Source of the DNA: VGBV01 sp963780395
Lineage (GTDB): Bacteria; Actinomycetota; Thermoleophilia; Solirubrobacterales; 70-9
Reading direction: 5' to 3'
DNA: 64,000 nt
NCBI GenBank assembly: GCA_963780395.1
Contig: CAWABY010000015.1
Coordinates: 151,232-215,231 of the forward strand
Every line of letters starts with the position of its first letter. The first letter of the stretch is position 1. This document shows, one piece after another, positions 23,708-33,006 of the stretch. The translations under genes and the position numbers were made by a program. Below the pieces are notes generated by a model. The model was not told the DNA's origin. It saw nothing but the letters and a program-made list of their open reading frames with translations, and made no database searches.

Positions 23708-25225
23708 ATGCGATTCAACCCTTCCCTGACGGCACGCTTGAGGATCGGATTCCTGATCCTCTTCGCGCTGCTGCTGGCGGTCTCGTTGCTCGGCGTCGGG
23801 CGCTTGTTCCAGATCCGGGTCGATTTCGAGGACGAAACCAGCCGCTATTTCCAGGTCGAGCTCGAGGCCGAGCGCCTCGCCTCCAGCTTCATCCTCGAAC
23901 AGGCGGCCATCCGGCCCCCTGCGCCCGGGCAGCCCCCCGACGCGCGCGAGTTCGAGCGCGCGACCGAGGACTTCGACGCGGCCGCCGACCGCGCCCTGGA
24001 GCTGACCGCGGGCAACCCGGTGCTGCCCGCGCGGGTCGAGCGCCTGATCGGCGATGAAGCCGCTTGGCGCGAGGCCGTGGCCGCGCCGCGGCTACGCGGT
24101 CGCGACCCTCCACGCAGGCTCGAGCGGCGGCTGACCACCGAGGTCACGACCAGCGTGGAACAGCTCAGCGTCGCCACCCGGGGCGCTCGCGACGCCGTCC
24201 GCGAGAACGCCCGCGAGGACACGCGCGACACCACGATCCTGGTCGCGGTCGGGCTGGCTGGGGCGCTGTTTGCCGCGCTGATCCTCTTCTCCGGCCTGAT
24301 CAACTCGATGCGCGCGCCGCTGGCCCGCCTCGTCGACGGTGCCCGCCACCTCGCGGGCGGCGACCTCGAGACCCGGGTGGAGGTCGGCGGCCCGGTCGAG
24401 ATCGCGACCCTGGGGCAGGCCTTCAACGAGATGGCCACCGCATTGGAACGCGACGCGCGTGAGCGCGATCGCGTGGAGCGGATGAAGGATGACTTCGTGC
24501 TCACCGTCTCGCACGAGCTGCGCACCCCGGTGACGGTGGTCAAGGGCTTCGCCGAGATGCTGACCGCGCAGCCCAAGGGGCTCAACGCCCGCCAGATGGA
24601 GGCGGCCGACATCATCGCCGACAGCGCCGGCCAGCTGCAGAAGATGATCAACGACCTGCTCGACCTGGCCCGCAGCGACGCCGGCAAGCTCCGCATCGAT
24701 CCTGAGCCGACCCCGGTCCGGCCCCTGGCCCAGCGCGTCGGCCGCCACATGCGTCCCAACTTCGACGAGAAGGACCAGCGGCTGACGGTCAGCGTCGAGA
24801 AGGACGTCCCCGACGTGATCGCGGATCCCGACCGCATCGGTCAGGTGCTGTCCAATCTGCTCACCAACGCCAACAAGTACGCCCCCGAGGGAGCCCGCGT
24901 GCGCCTGACGGCCGCCACGGTCGGCACCCAGGTCGAGTTCGCCGTGGCCGACAACGGTCCTGGCCTGGACCCGGACGAGCTGGACCACGTCTTCGAGCGC
25001 TTCTGGCGGGCCCAGAGCGGCGAGACGCAGGAGATCGGGGGCACAGGCCTTGGCCTCGCGATAGCCAAATCGCTGGTCGAGCTGCATGGCGGGGCGATCT
25101 CGGCCGCGTCCAAGCCGGGCAAGGGCGCTACCTTCCGCTTCGTGTTGCCGATCGCCAAGGATGGCCGGCCGGACCCGAAGAGCTCGGGCAACGGTCGCGA
25201 AGCTGCGACCGAGGCCCGCACGTGA
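23708..25225 (+). CDS. Membrane sensor histidine kinase (HAMP-HisKA-HATPase)
   Basis: A 505-residue sensor kinase. TM1 is at ~12-33. The extracytoplasmic region (~34-175) is helical and carries a proline-rich loop. TM2 is at ~178-200, HAMP at ~200-255. HisKA has H269 in SHELRTPVTVVKGF. The ATPase domain shows NLLTNANKYAPEG (N box), DNGPGLD (G1), HVFERFWRA (F box) and GTGLGLAIA (G2). The stop overlaps the GTG of the receiver gene (GTGA), so kinase and receiver are made together. The stimulus is unknown. Confidence 0.93.
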   Translation: MRFNPSLTARLRIGFLILFALLLAVSLLGVGRLFQIRVDFEDETSRYFQVELEAERLASSFILEQAAIRPPAPGQPPDAREFERATEDFDAAADRALELTAGNPVLPARVERLIGDEAAWREAVAAPRLRGRDPPRRLERRLTTEVTTSVEQLSVATRGARDAVRENAREDTRDTTILVAVGLAGALFAALILFSGLINSMRAPLARLVDGARHLAGGDLETRVEVGGPVEIATLGQAFNEMATALERDARERDRVERMKDDFVLTVSHELRTPVTVVKGFAEMLTAQPKGLNARQMEAADIIADSAGQLQKMINDLLDLARSDAGKLRIDPEPTPVRPLAQRVGRHMRPNFDEKDQRLTVSVEKDVPDVIADPDRIGQVLSNLLTNANKYAPEGARVRLTAATVGTQVEFAVADNGPGLDPDELDHVFERFWRAQSGETQEIGGTGLGLAIAKSLVELHGGAISAASKPGKGATFRFVLPIAKDGRPDPKSSGNGREAATEART

Positions 25226-25587
25226 CCAGGCTCCTGGTCGCCGACGACTCCGAGACCGTGCTGCTGATGTTGCAGCGGCGGCTCGAGGCCTCTGGCTACG
25301 AGGTCGAGACCGCGACCGACGGCGTCGAGGTGCTGGACGCGATCGAGGCGGCAGACGGCACGACGGCCCCCGACCTGATCCTGCTGGACGCGATGATGCC
25401 GCGGCTCTCGGGCATCGACGCTCTGCAGCAACTGCGGAAGGACGGCTGCCAGATCCCCGTCCTGATCATCTCCGCCCACCTCGACGCCCAGCAGCCCGAG
25501 CGGATGGTCGCGATCGGCGCCAACGGGGTGATCCCGAAGCCGTTCGAGTGGGACGACCTGATCGCCCGTATCGAGGAACTGGCTTAA
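25222..25587 (+). CDS. Single-domain response regulator (receiver only)
   Basis: A 121-residue CheY-like receiver: acidic pair in VADDSE, phosphoacceptor D56 in LLDAMMPRLSG, Ser in IISAH, and Lys in IPKPFEWDD. There is no output domain, so the phosphorylated form must act by protein contact or phosphorelay rather than by binding DNA. GTG at 25222 overlaps the kinase stop by 4 bp. The stop abuts the convergent GH15 gene with no gap. Confidence 0.92.
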   Translation: MTRLLVADDSETVLLMLQRRLEASGYEVETATDGVEVLDAIEAADGTTAPDLILLDAMMPRLSGIDALQQLRKDGCQIPVLIISAHLDAQQPERMVAIGANGVIPKPFEWDDLIARIEELA

Positions 25588-27396
25588 CTACAAGACGTGG
25601 CCGTGTTCGCCCCCGCCCTGTGGGCGGCTCATCGCCTTGGCGCCCCCCAGCAGCGAAGCAGTGTTGATCAGGGCCAGGTGGGTGAAGGCCTGGGGGAAGT
25701 TGCCGATCAGCCTGCCCTGCTTCGGCTCGTACTCCTCGGAGATCAGGCCGACGTCGTTGAGAAGCTCCAGCAACCGCTCGAACAGCTCACGGGCCTCGTC
25801 GGTGCGCCCCGCCATCGCCAAGGCGTCGGCCAGCCAGAACGAGCAGGGCAGGAACGCCCCCTCCTCGCCGCGCAGGCCGTCGACCTCGTCCTGGCCCTCG
25901 GCGGTCGAGTAACGCCGCACGAACCCGTCGCCGGCCAACTCGCTCTGGATCGCGTCGATCGTGCCGATCACGCGCGCGTCGTCGGGCGGCAGGAAGCCGA
26001 CGGCCGGGATCAGCAGCGTCGCCGCGTCGAGCTCCTTTGAGCCGTAGTACTGGGTGAAGGTGTTGCGCTCGGGATCGTAGGCCTCGGTGACGACCTGGTG
26101 ATGGATCTCCTGGCGCACCCGCCGCCAGCGCTCCACGTCGCCCTCGCCGCCCTGTATCTCGCAGGTCTTGATCGCCCGGTCGAAGCCGACCCAGGCCATC
26201 ACCTTGGAGTGGGTGAACTGGCGGCGAGGGCCCCGCACCTCCCAGATGCCCTCGTCGGGCTCGCGCCAGATCTCCTCCAGGTAGCCGAGCAGGGTGCGCT
26301 GGCGCGCCCAGCCGGTCTGAACCAGCGACCCGGTCAGCTCCCGCCCGCGGTAGGCGGCGTCGAGCAGCTCGCCGAAGACGTCGAGCTGGAATTGGTCCGC
26401 GGCCGCGTTGCCGACCCGCACCGGCCTCGAGTCCTCGTAGCCCGGAAGGTGGTCGAGCTCGTACTCCAGCAGCCGGCGCTCGCCGCTGACGCCGTACAGC
26501 ACCTGGGTCTGGGAGGGGTGCGAGGCGGTCGCGCGCAGGACCCAGGCGCCGAAGTCCAGCGCCTCCTGGCTGTACCCGCCCAGCATCAGCGCGTCCAGGG
26601 TCAGCACCGCGTCGCGCATCCAGCAGTAGCGGTAGTCCCAGTTGCGCTCGCCCCCCAGCGCCTCCGGCAGCGACGTGGTCGGCGCCGCGATGATGCCCCC
26701 GGTCGGCTTGTAGGTGAGCGCCTTCAGCACCAGCAGCGAGCGGACCACCTGGTCCCGATACTCGCCCTCGAAGGCGCAGCTCTGACTCCAGTCCCGCCAC
26801 CAGCGCTCGGTGTCCTGAATCGCCCAAAGGCCCGATACCGCCTCAGGGGCCTCCTCGTGCGACGGGTTCCAGGTGAGGATGAAGGGGATGTCCTCGCCCT
26901 CGCGGACGACGAAGTCGGCGACCGTCTTCAGGTTCTCGCCGCGCGTGTCCACGTCGGTCCAGAGGTGGAGCGAGTCCGGCCCTGCGACCGCCGAGGTCCC
27001 GGTGGGCCCGCTCTGCACCCACGGGATCGTCGATCCGTAGTCGAAGCGGATGACCAGGTCCATGTGCATCTGGACCTCGCCGCGGAGGCCCTCGACGGCG
27101 CGGACCACCGTCCGCCCGTGGCCCTTGACGGGCATGCAGTCGATCACCCGAACGGCCCCCTCGGCTGTCTCGAAATCGGTCTCCAGCACCATCGTGCCGT
27201 CGCGATAGCGGCGGCTGACCCCTGTGATCTCGCCGGCCGGCGCCAGCCGCCAGCGTCCGTTGCGCTCGTCGCCGAGCAGCGCGGCGAAGCAGGCCCCCGA
27301 GTCGAAGCGCGGAACGCAGAGCCAGTCGATCGAGCCGTTGCGGCTGACCAGCGCCGCGGTGTGCAGGTCCCCGATCATCGCGTATTCCTCGATCAA
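25588..27396 (-). CDS. Glycoside hydrolase family 15 protein (trehalase/glucoamylase type)
   Basis: A 602-residue enzyme with an N-terminal beta-sandwich (EEYAMIGDLHTAALVSRNGSI) and an (alpha/alpha)6 barrel. The barrel shows NWDYRYCWMRDAVLTLDAL, the general-acid region PDEGIWEVRG, and the base region SEEYEPKQGRLIGNFPQAFTH. This layout matches actinobacterial GH15 trehalases more than secreted glucoamylases; there is no signal peptide, so it is cytosolic. TTG at 27396 is the only nearby start; recognisable sequence (DDGCPSL) continues a few codons upstream without an ATG or GTG. The DEAD-box gene ends 47 bp upstream. Confidence 0.88.
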   Translation of the reverse strand: MIEEYAMIGDLHTAALVSRNGSIDWLCVPRFDSGACFAALLGDERNGRWRLAPAGEITGVSRRYRDGTMVLETDFETAEGAVRVIDCMPVKGHGRTVVRAVEGLRGEVQMHMDLVIRFDYGSTIPWVQSGPTGTSAVAGPDSLHLWTDVDTRGENLKTVADFVVREGEDIPFILTWNPSHEEAPEAVSGLWAIQDTERWWRDWSQSCAFEGEYRDQVVRSLLVLKALTYKPTGGIIAAPTTSLPEALGGERNWDYRYCWMRDAVLTLDALMLGGYSQEALDFGAWVLRATASHPSQTQVLYGVSGERRLLEYELDHLPGYEDSRPVRVGNAAADQFQLDVFGELLDAAYRGRELTGSLVQTGWARQRTLLGYLEEIWREPDEGIWEVRGPRRQFTHSKVMAWVGFDRAIKTCEIQGGEGDVERWRRVRQEIHHQVVTEAYDPERNTFTQYYGSKELDAATLLIPAVGFLPPDDARVIGTIDAIQSELAGDGFVRRYSTAEGQDEVDGLRGEEGAFLPCSFWLADALAMAGRTDEARELFERLLELLNDVGLISEEYEPKQGRLIGNFPQAFTHLALINTASLLGGAKAMSRPQGGGEHGHVL

Positions 27397-27443
27397 GGAC
27401 GGGCAGCCGTCGTCCGGGACGGCATCCCTGGAAACCGCGCCGT

Positions 27444-28940
27444 TCAGGAGCGCGCCACCTCCATCCGGATCTGCTTGCCCTTGAGCTTGGTCCCGTCCAG
27501 GAACTCGACGGCCTTCTCGGCCTCGCCGGCCTTCAGCTCCACGAACGAGAACCGGTCCAGGACGCGGATCGAGCCGATCGCTTCCTCCGGGATCACCGCG
27601 CCCTCCGTCAGCGCCCAGCGCAGGTCCTCTTCGGCGATGCCGCCGCGCTTGCCGCGGTTGACGAACAGCTTTACGTTGCCGTCCCCGTCCAGCTTGGCTT
27701 CGCGCTCGCGCCGCCGGGGCCTGGGCGCGTGCTCGAGGCGCTCCTCAGGAGGCTCCCACTCGCCGATCGGCGCCTTGACCACGCGCTCGATGGTCTTCAG
27801 GTCCTCGCGCTGCTTGGCGGTCGCGAAGGTGATCGCCCGGCCGGTGCGCCCGACACGGCCCGTGCGCCCGATCCGGTGCACGTAGATCTCGGGGTTGTTC
27901 GGCAGGTCGTAGTTGATGACGTGGGTCACGTGCTCGATGTCCAGGCCTCGAGCGGCGATGTCGGTCGCGACCAGCAGCGGCACCTTGTGCTCCTTGAAGG
28001 AGATCATCACCCCGTCGCGCTGACCCTGGCTGAGGTCGCCGTGCAGGGCTTTGACGCGAAGGCCCGTATCGGCCAGCGCCCGGTCCAGCTTCGCGGCGCC
28101 AATCTTGGTGCGGCAGAAGATGATCGCCTGCTCTGGGTCCTCGGCCTTCAGCACCTCGATCACCCGCTTCAGCTTGTCGCGCGGCTCGACCATCACGTAG
28201 GCCTGCTCGACCGAGTCCACGGTCAGCTTCTTCGGCGTCACCCGGATCGTCGTCGGGTCGTACATGTAGGCCTCGGCGAGCCTCGCGACCGGCTCGGGCA
28301 TGGTCGCCGAGAACAGCGCGGTCTGGCGCCCGCTCGGGCACATGCGCAGGATCTTCTCGACGTCCTCGATGAAACCCAGGTCGAGCATTTCGTCCGCCTC
28401 GTCCAGCACGACGTAGCGCGACGAAGTGAGGACGAGCGACTGGCGGTTGATCAGGTCCATCATCCGGCCCACCGTCGCGACCACGACCTGGGCGCCGTGG
28501 CGCAGGCGGGCCTGCTGCTCACGGATCGGGGCGCCGCCGAAGACGGCGACGATCTCGACGCCCTCGAGATGCTCGGCGTAGGCGCGCATCGCCTGGGTCA
28601 CCTGGATGCAGAGCTCGCGGGTCGGGGTGAGGACGAAGGCCTGAGTCTCCTCGTTCTCGGGGTCGATGTATTCGAGCATCGGCAGCCCGAAGGCGGCCGT
28701 CTTGCCGCTGCCGGTCTGCGCCTGTCCGATCACATCGTGGCCCCCGAGCAGCTCGGGGATCGCCTTCGCCTGGATCGGCGTCGGCTCTTCGTAGCCGAGC
28801 TCGTCGAGCGTCTGCAGCAGATCCTTCGAGAGGCCGAGGTCGGCGAAGGTGGTGCTGTCGCCCCCGGCGTCGGCCGCGACGTCGACATCGACCTCCACGT
28901 CCTCCACAAGCTCGCCGTTGTTATCGGGGGTATCGCTCAC
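27444..28940 (-). CDS. deaD: DEAD-box RNA helicase with DbpA-type RNA-binding domain
   Basis: A 498-residue ATP-dependent RNA helicase of the CsdA/DeaD group. Motifs in order: an acidic N-terminus, TPIQAKAIPELL (Q), AQTGSGKTAAF (I), PTRELCIQ (Ia), LDEADEMLDLGF (II), SATMP (III), TDIAARGLDIE (V), HRIGRTGRVGRTGRA (VI). A basic linker follows, then a C-terminal RNA-binding domain (VKLFVNRGKRGGIAEEDL to GKQIRMEV). It probably remodels rRNA or structured mRNA, notably in the cold. GTG at 28940 overlaps the upstream gene's TGA (GTGA), so translation is coupled. Confidence 0.93.
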   Translation of the reverse strand: MSDTPDNNGELVEDVEVDVDVAADAGGDSTTFADLGLSKDLLQTLDELGYEEPTPIQAKAIPELLGGHDVIGQAQTGSGKTAAFGLPMLEYIDPENEETQAFVLTPTRELCIQVTQAMRAYAEHLEGVEIVAVFGGAPIREQQARLRHGAQVVVATVGRMMDLINRQSLVLTSSRYVVLDEADEMLDLGFIEDVEKILRMCPSGRQTALFSATMPEPVARLAEAYMYDPTTIRVTPKKLTVDSVEQAYVMVEPRDKLKRVIEVLKAEDPEQAIIFCRTKIGAAKLDRALADTGLRVKALHGDLSQGQRDGVMISFKEHKVPLLVATDIAARGLDIEHVTHVINYDLPNNPEIYVHRIGRTGRVGRTGRAITFATAKQREDLKTIERVVKAPIGEWEPPEERLEHAPRPRRREREAKLDGDGNVKLFVNRGKRGGIAEEDLRWALTEGAVIPEEAIGSIRVLDRFSFVELKAGEAEKAVEFLDGTKLKGKQIRMEVARS

Positions 28941-29896
28941 GAGGAGGGGTCGAGCAGGAGCTTGCCGGTGCTCCTGCGCTCCTGCAACGCCGCGTGCGCC
29001 TTGGCCGCATCGCTCAACGGATACACCTCGCCGATCACGACCTCGAGCTCGCCGGCGGCGACCGCGCCCAGCAGCTCCCCGATCGCGGCTCCGACGACGT
29101 CGCGGCGCTTGATCATCAGCGGCACCAGCCAAAAGCCGATCACCGACTTCGAGGTCTGCAGCAGGTAGTTCGTCTCCACCTGGTTCGGGTGTCGGGCCGC
29201 GTTGCCGAAGGCGACGATGCGACCGAGCGTGTCGAGCGCTTTCAGCTCGGCCTCGAACCCGGTGCCGCTCATGTGGAGGACGACGTCGACCTTGTCGCCG
29301 CCGTTGGCCTCGATGATCGCGGCGGTCAGATCGTCGGCCCGTGAGTCCGCGGTCGCGTCCGCGCCGAGCCGCTCGGCGAGCTTGCGCTTCTCCTCGTTCG
29401 AGGCGAGCGCTATGACCTTGGCCCCGGCGCGCTTGGCGAGCTGCACCGCGAGGCTGCCGGTGCCGCCGCCGGCGGCCTCGACCACGACCGTCTCGCCCTC
29501 GCGCACGTGCGCGCAGTAGTGCAGCAGCGAATGCGCGGTGATCCCCTGCAGCAGCAGGCCCGCGGCCTGCTCGTCGCTGACCTCGTCGGGGATCGGAACC
29601 AGAAACGCTTCGGGGACCGCCACCTTCTGCGCGTAGGCGCCGTTGCCGAGCATCGCGGCGACGCGGGTGCCGTCGGGCTTCGTGCCGCTGAGCTCGGCGC
29701 CGGGAATGAGGGGCAGCGACTGCTCGGCCAAGTAGTCGTTGCGGATCGCGTGCGTGTCGGCGAAGTTCATGCCCACGCGGGCGACGTCGATCAGAACCTC
29801 ACCCTCGCCGGGCACGGGATCGGGGAGATCGACCAGCTTCAGCTGTTCCGGGCCCCCGAACTCTTCGATCTGAATAGCCTTCACCGCCCTGAACAT
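28937..29896 (-). CDS. Zinc-independent quinone oxidoreductase/MDR-family reductase
   Basis: A 319-residue medium-chain dehydrogenase/reductase of the quinone-oxidoreductase (zeta-crystallin) branch. It has AIQIEEFGGPEQLKLVDLP at the start, GMNFADTHAIR, GAYAQKVAVP, and a degenerate Rossmann motif AAGGGTGSLAVQLAKRAGAKVI. It lacks the catalytic-zinc ligands of alcohol dehydrogenases. It probably reduces quinones or enals with NADPH. ATG at 29896; GTG at 29884 is possible. It is translationally coupled to the helicase downstream and divergent from the PfkB kinase. Confidence 0.87.
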   Translation of the reverse strand: MFRAVKAIQIEEFGGPEQLKLVDLPDPVPGEGEVLIDVARVGMNFADTHAIRNDYLAEQSLPLIPGAELSGTKPDGTRVAAMLGNGAYAQKVAVPEAFLVPIPDEVSDEQAAGLLLQGITAHSLLHYCAHVREGETVVVEAAGGGTGSLAVQLAKRAGAKVIALASNEEKRKLAERLGADATADSRADDLTAAIIEANGGDKVDVVLHMSGTGFEAELKALDTLGRIVAFGNAARHPNQVETNYLLQTSKSVIGFWLVPLMIKRRDVVGAAIGELLGAVAAGELEVVIGEVYPLSDAAKAHAALQERRSTGKLLLDPSS

Positions 29897-29923
29897 ACCG
29901 GGGCCGGGGCCCTCACCAACTTC

Positions 29924-30850
29924 ATGTCCCTAACAGTCGTAGGTTCAATCGCGTTCGATTCCGTGCGTACGCCCTTCGGCGAGCGCGAGCGGATGCTGGG
30001 CGGCTCGGCCGTGCATTTCAGCCTCGCCGCCAGCTTCTTCACCGAGGTGCGGGTGGTGGGGCCCGTCGGCGACGACTTCGGTCCCGAGCAGCTCGGGGTC
30101 CTCGAGGGCAGGGGCGTGATCACCGAGGACATCGAGCGGATCGAGGGAGGCAAGACGTTCTTCTGGCAGGGGCACTACGACTACGACATGAACGTCGCCC
30201 ACACCGACGACACCCAGCTGAACGTCTTCGCCGAGTTCGACCCGAAGCTCTCGGAGGGGTCTCGTCAGGCCGAGATGCTGTTCCTCGGCAACATCCAGCC
30301 CGACCTGCAGCGCCGCGTCCGGGCCGAGTGCACGGGCGCCGGCTTTGCAGCGCTCGATTCGATGAACCTCTGGATCGAGACCGAGCGCGAGTCCCTGACT
30401 GCGGCGATCGCCGAGACCGACTGCGTGCTGCTGAACGACGCCGAGCTCCGGATGCTGACCGGCGAGCCCAACCTGGCGCGCGCGGCGCGGGCGGTGATGG
30501 GCATGGGCCCGACGGTCGCGGTCGCCAAGCGCGGGGAGTACGGCGCGGCGCTGTTCGTCGATGGCGAGTTCTTCGCGATCCCCGGCTATCTGCTGGAGGA
30601 CGTCCGCGACCCGACCGGCGCCGGAGACAGCTTCGCGGGCGGCTTCCTGGGCTATCTCGACAACAGGCGCGCCTCGGGCGCCTCCACCGGCGATCCCGCG
30701 GTGCTGCGCCAGGCGATGGCCTATGGCTCGGTGCTCGCCTCCTTCAACGTCGAGGACTTCGGCACCGAGCGGGTCAGCTCCCTGTCCATGGAGGAGATCA
30801 CCCAGCGCCTCCTGGACTTCAGGCGCATCACCCACTTCGACGTCGACTGA
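29924..30850 (+). CDS. PfkB-family carbohydrate/nucleoside kinase
   Basis: A 308-residue ribokinase-fold kinase: MSLTVVGSIAFDSV at the start, GGSAVHFSLAAS (substrate loop), VLLNDAELRMLTGE, and the C-terminal signature DPTGAGDSFAGGFLGYL with the catalytic Asp and anion hole. The nucleophilic pocket resembles adenosine/inosine- or sugar-kinase members, and the substrate cannot be set by sequence alone. ATG at 29924 was chosen because it starts exactly at strand 1. It lies 62 bp upstream of citrate synthase. Confidence 0.85.
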   Translation: MSLTVVGSIAFDSVRTPFGERERMLGGSAVHFSLAASFFTEVRVVGPVGDDFGPEQLGVLEGRGVITEDIERIEGGKTFFWQGHYDYDMNVAHTDDTQLNVFAEFDPKLSEGSRQAEMLFLGNIQPDLQRRVRAECTGAGFAALDSMNLWIETERESLTAAIAETDCVLLNDAELRMLTGEPNLARAARAVMGMGPTVAVAKRGEYGAALFVDGEFFAIPGYLLEDVRDPTGAGDSFAGGFLGYLDNRRASGASTGDPAVLRQAMAYGSVLASFNVEDFGTERVSSLSMEEITQRLLDFRRITHFDVD

Positions 30851-30912
30851 GGCCGAGACCCCGGCCGTGAGATACTGGCCAACCGCGCGAACCCCCTGCG
30901 AGGAGGTGCTTT

Positions 30913-32316
30913 ATGGCGACGAAGCAGAAGGCCGAGGCTGAGGCCAAGGCAAAGGACGACGGCAAGCCCGCCGCCGAGGGCACGCTCTCGATCACCGACA
31001 GCCGCACCGGCGAGTCCTATGAGGTCGAGATCACCGACGGCACCATCCGCACCTTGGACCTGCGCCAGATCAAGGTCTCCGAGGACGACTTCGGGATGAT
31101 GGGCTACGACCCGGCCTTCACCAACACCGCCTCCTGCCGCTCGGCGGTCACCTACATCGACGGCGAGGCCGGTGTCCTCCAGCACCGCGGGATCCCGATC
31201 GAGCAGCTCTGCGAGCACTCCAGCTACCTCGAGGTCGCCTACCTGCTGATCTTCGGCGAGCTGCCGACCAAGGCTCAGCTGGAACGCTGGGTCTATGACG
31301 TCACGCACCACACCTTCGTCCACGAGGACATCAAGAAGCTGAACGAGGCGTTCCGTCACGACGCTCATCCGATGGGGATGCTGCTCTCCTCGGTCGGGGC
31401 GCTGTCGACCTTCTATCCCACCGCGAAGGAGATCGACGACGAGGAGGAGCGCTACATGGCGGCGATCCGCCTGATCGCCAAGGTCCCGACCCTGGCGGCA
31501 TTCGCCTATCGCCACAGCCAGGGCTATCCCTACGTCTATCCGGACAACGAGCTCAGCTACCCCGAGAACTTCCTCTCGATGCTGTTCAAGATGGAGAACA
31601 CCTTCGAGCCCGACCCGCGGCTGGCGAAGGCGCTCGACGTGCTCTTCATCCTGCATGCCGACCACGAGCAGAACTGCTCGACCAACGCGGTGCGCTCGGT
31701 CGGCTCCTCGGACGTCGATCCCTACTCGGCGGTCGCGGCCGGCATCGCGGCGCTGTACGGACCGCTCCACGGCGGCGCCAACGAGGCCGTGCTGCGGATG
31801 CTGCGCAGGATCGAGTCCACCGACAACATCCCCGACTTCCTCGAGGGCGTCAAGAACCGCGAGGAGAAGCTGATGGGCTTCGGCCACCGCGTTTACAAGA
31901 ACTACGACCCGCGGGCGCGGATCATCAAGAAGCACGTGGACGAGGTGCTGGAGGTGACCGGCGAGAACCCGCTGCTGGACATCGCAACCGAGCTGGAGAA
32001 GCGCGCGCTCGACGACGACTTCTTCACCTCGCGCAAGCTCTACCCCAACGTCGACTTCTATTCGGGGCTGATCTACGAGGCGCTGCGGATCCCGACCGAC
32101 ATGTTCACGGTCATCTTCGCGATCCCGCGCACGTCGGGCTGGGTGGCGCAGTGGATGGAGCTGATCCTGGACACCGAGCAGAAGATCGCCCGCCCGCGCC
32201 AGATCTACACCGGCCGGCGCGACGTGGACTACACGCCGATCGAGAAGCGCGAGGGCCCCGAGAAGATCACCGGTCCGCCCGCGCGGCGCCCGAAGCTGAT
32301 CCGCCGCGGCGCTTAG
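30913..32316 (+). CDS. gltA: Citrate synthase
   Basis: A 467-residue type II citrate synthase condensing acetyl-CoA and oxaloacetate. Features are HADHEQNCSTNAVRSVGSS (active-site His), LYGPLHGGANEAVLRML, GFGHRVYKNYDPRA (second catalytic His), and the catalytic Asp in YPNVDFYSGLIY. The N-terminus has a Lys/Ala-rich leader before the strand-forming DSRTGESYEVEI, as in hexameric bacterial forms. ATG at 30913 is preceded by GAGGAGG at good spacing. Confidence 0.96.
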   Translation: MATKQKAEAEAKAKDDGKPAAEGTLSITDSRTGESYEVEITDGTIRTLDLRQIKVSEDDFGMMGYDPAFTNTASCRSAVTYIDGEAGVLQHRGIPIEQLCEHSSYLEVAYLLIFGELPTKAQLERWVYDVTHHTFVHEDIKKLNEAFRHDAHPMGMLLSSVGALSTFYPTAKEIDDEEERYMAAIRLIAKVPTLAAFAYRHSQGYPYVYPDNELSYPENFLSMLFKMENTFEPDPRLAKALDVLFILHADHEQNCSTNAVRSVGSSDVDPYSAVAAGIAALYGPLHGGANEAVLRMLRRIESTDNIPDFLEGVKNREEKLMGFGHRVYKNYDPRARIIKKHVDEVLEVTGENPLLDIATELEKRALDDDFFTSRKLYPNVDFYSGLIYEALRIPTDMFTVIFAIPRTSGWVAQWMELILDTEQKIARPRQIYTGRRDVDYTPIEKREGPEKITGPPARRPKLIRRGA

Positions 32317-32327
32317 CTCGACTCGCG

Positions 32328-32669
32328 ATGCGCTGGCGCGTCACCGAGCGCCACGGCTCGGAGGTGACCAAGGGCAAGTTCGACACCCTGGACGAGGCGC
32401 TGGAACACGCCCGCGACCGCGTCGACGCCGCCCTACGCGAGGGCCGCCTGGGGACCGTCAGCATGCTGCGGGAGTTCACCCCCGACCAGCGGGTTCAGTC
32501 GCGGGTCGAGATCTCGGCAAGCCGCCTCTTCGCCGGCCCCCAGGCAGGGCTGGACGTGATGGGTGATGGGGCCGTGATCGCCTACACGGGCGGCCTCAAG
32601 CGCGAGGCCCTGGACGCCGACACCCTCGACCAGGCCTTCGAGCGCCTGCGGCAATCGCTCGGCGGCTGA
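32328..32669 (+). CDS. Small uncharacterised protein
   Basis: A 113-residue soluble protein starting MRWRVTERHGSEV, with a helix DTLDEALEHARDRVDAAL and strands around QRVQSRVEISASR and AVIAYTGGL. It has no cysteines, signal or catalytic motif. ATG at 32328 lies 11 bp after citrate synthase, suggesting read-through transcription. I do not recognise it. Confidence 0.7.
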   Translation: MRWRVTERHGSEVTKGKFDTLDEALEHARDRVDAALREGRLGTVSMLREFTPDQRVQSRVEISASRLFAGPQAGLDVMGDGAVIAYTGGLKREALDADTLDQAFERLRQSLGG

Positions 32670-32703
32670 GATTCGACTCGGCGGGCGCGGGTACGCTGAC
32701 GCG

Positions 32704-32994
32704 ATGAGCGAGAGCGTCGAAGCGGGGCGCCGGGTGAGGCTGCCTTCGGGGGCGGAGCCGCCGATCAAGGTCTTCATCAACGGCGCCGAGCAGAGCGAGG
32801 GGCCCGACTACACGCTGCGCGGCAACGAGATCCTGTTCAAGCGGCCGCTGATGGAGGAGCAGGTGAGCGGCGGGCGCTGGCTCGCGATGGCGCTGGGGCT
32901 GTTCGGCAGCTACGGGCGCCACGACACCGTCGACGTCCACTTCCACCTCGGGGGCGAGCTGAAGGCGATCAGCGAGCCCGAGATCCTGCCCTAG
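32704..32994 (+). CDS. Small uncharacterised protein
   Basis: A 96-residue protein with a beta-rich first half (PPIKVFINGAEQSEGPDYTL and EILFKRPL), a short hydrophobic helix (WLAMALGLFGSY), and a final strand (DTVDVHFHLGGELKAI). It could be a small beta-sandwich; no catalytic residues are evident. It follows the preceding small gene by 34 bp and converges with the acyl-CoA dehydrogenase at 33007. Confidence 0.65.
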   Translation: MSESVEAGRRVRLPSGAEPPIKVFINGAEQSEGPDYTLRGNEILFKRPLMEEQVSGGRWLAMALGLFGSYGRHDTVDVHFHLGGELKAISEPEILP

Positions 32995-33006
32995 CCGGGT
33001 AGGCGT

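Noticed and set aside
29935..29965. T-loop-like GGTTC...GATTCC as a tRNA
   Set aside because: No cloverleaf can be folded around it, and it is inside the start of the PfkB kinase gene.
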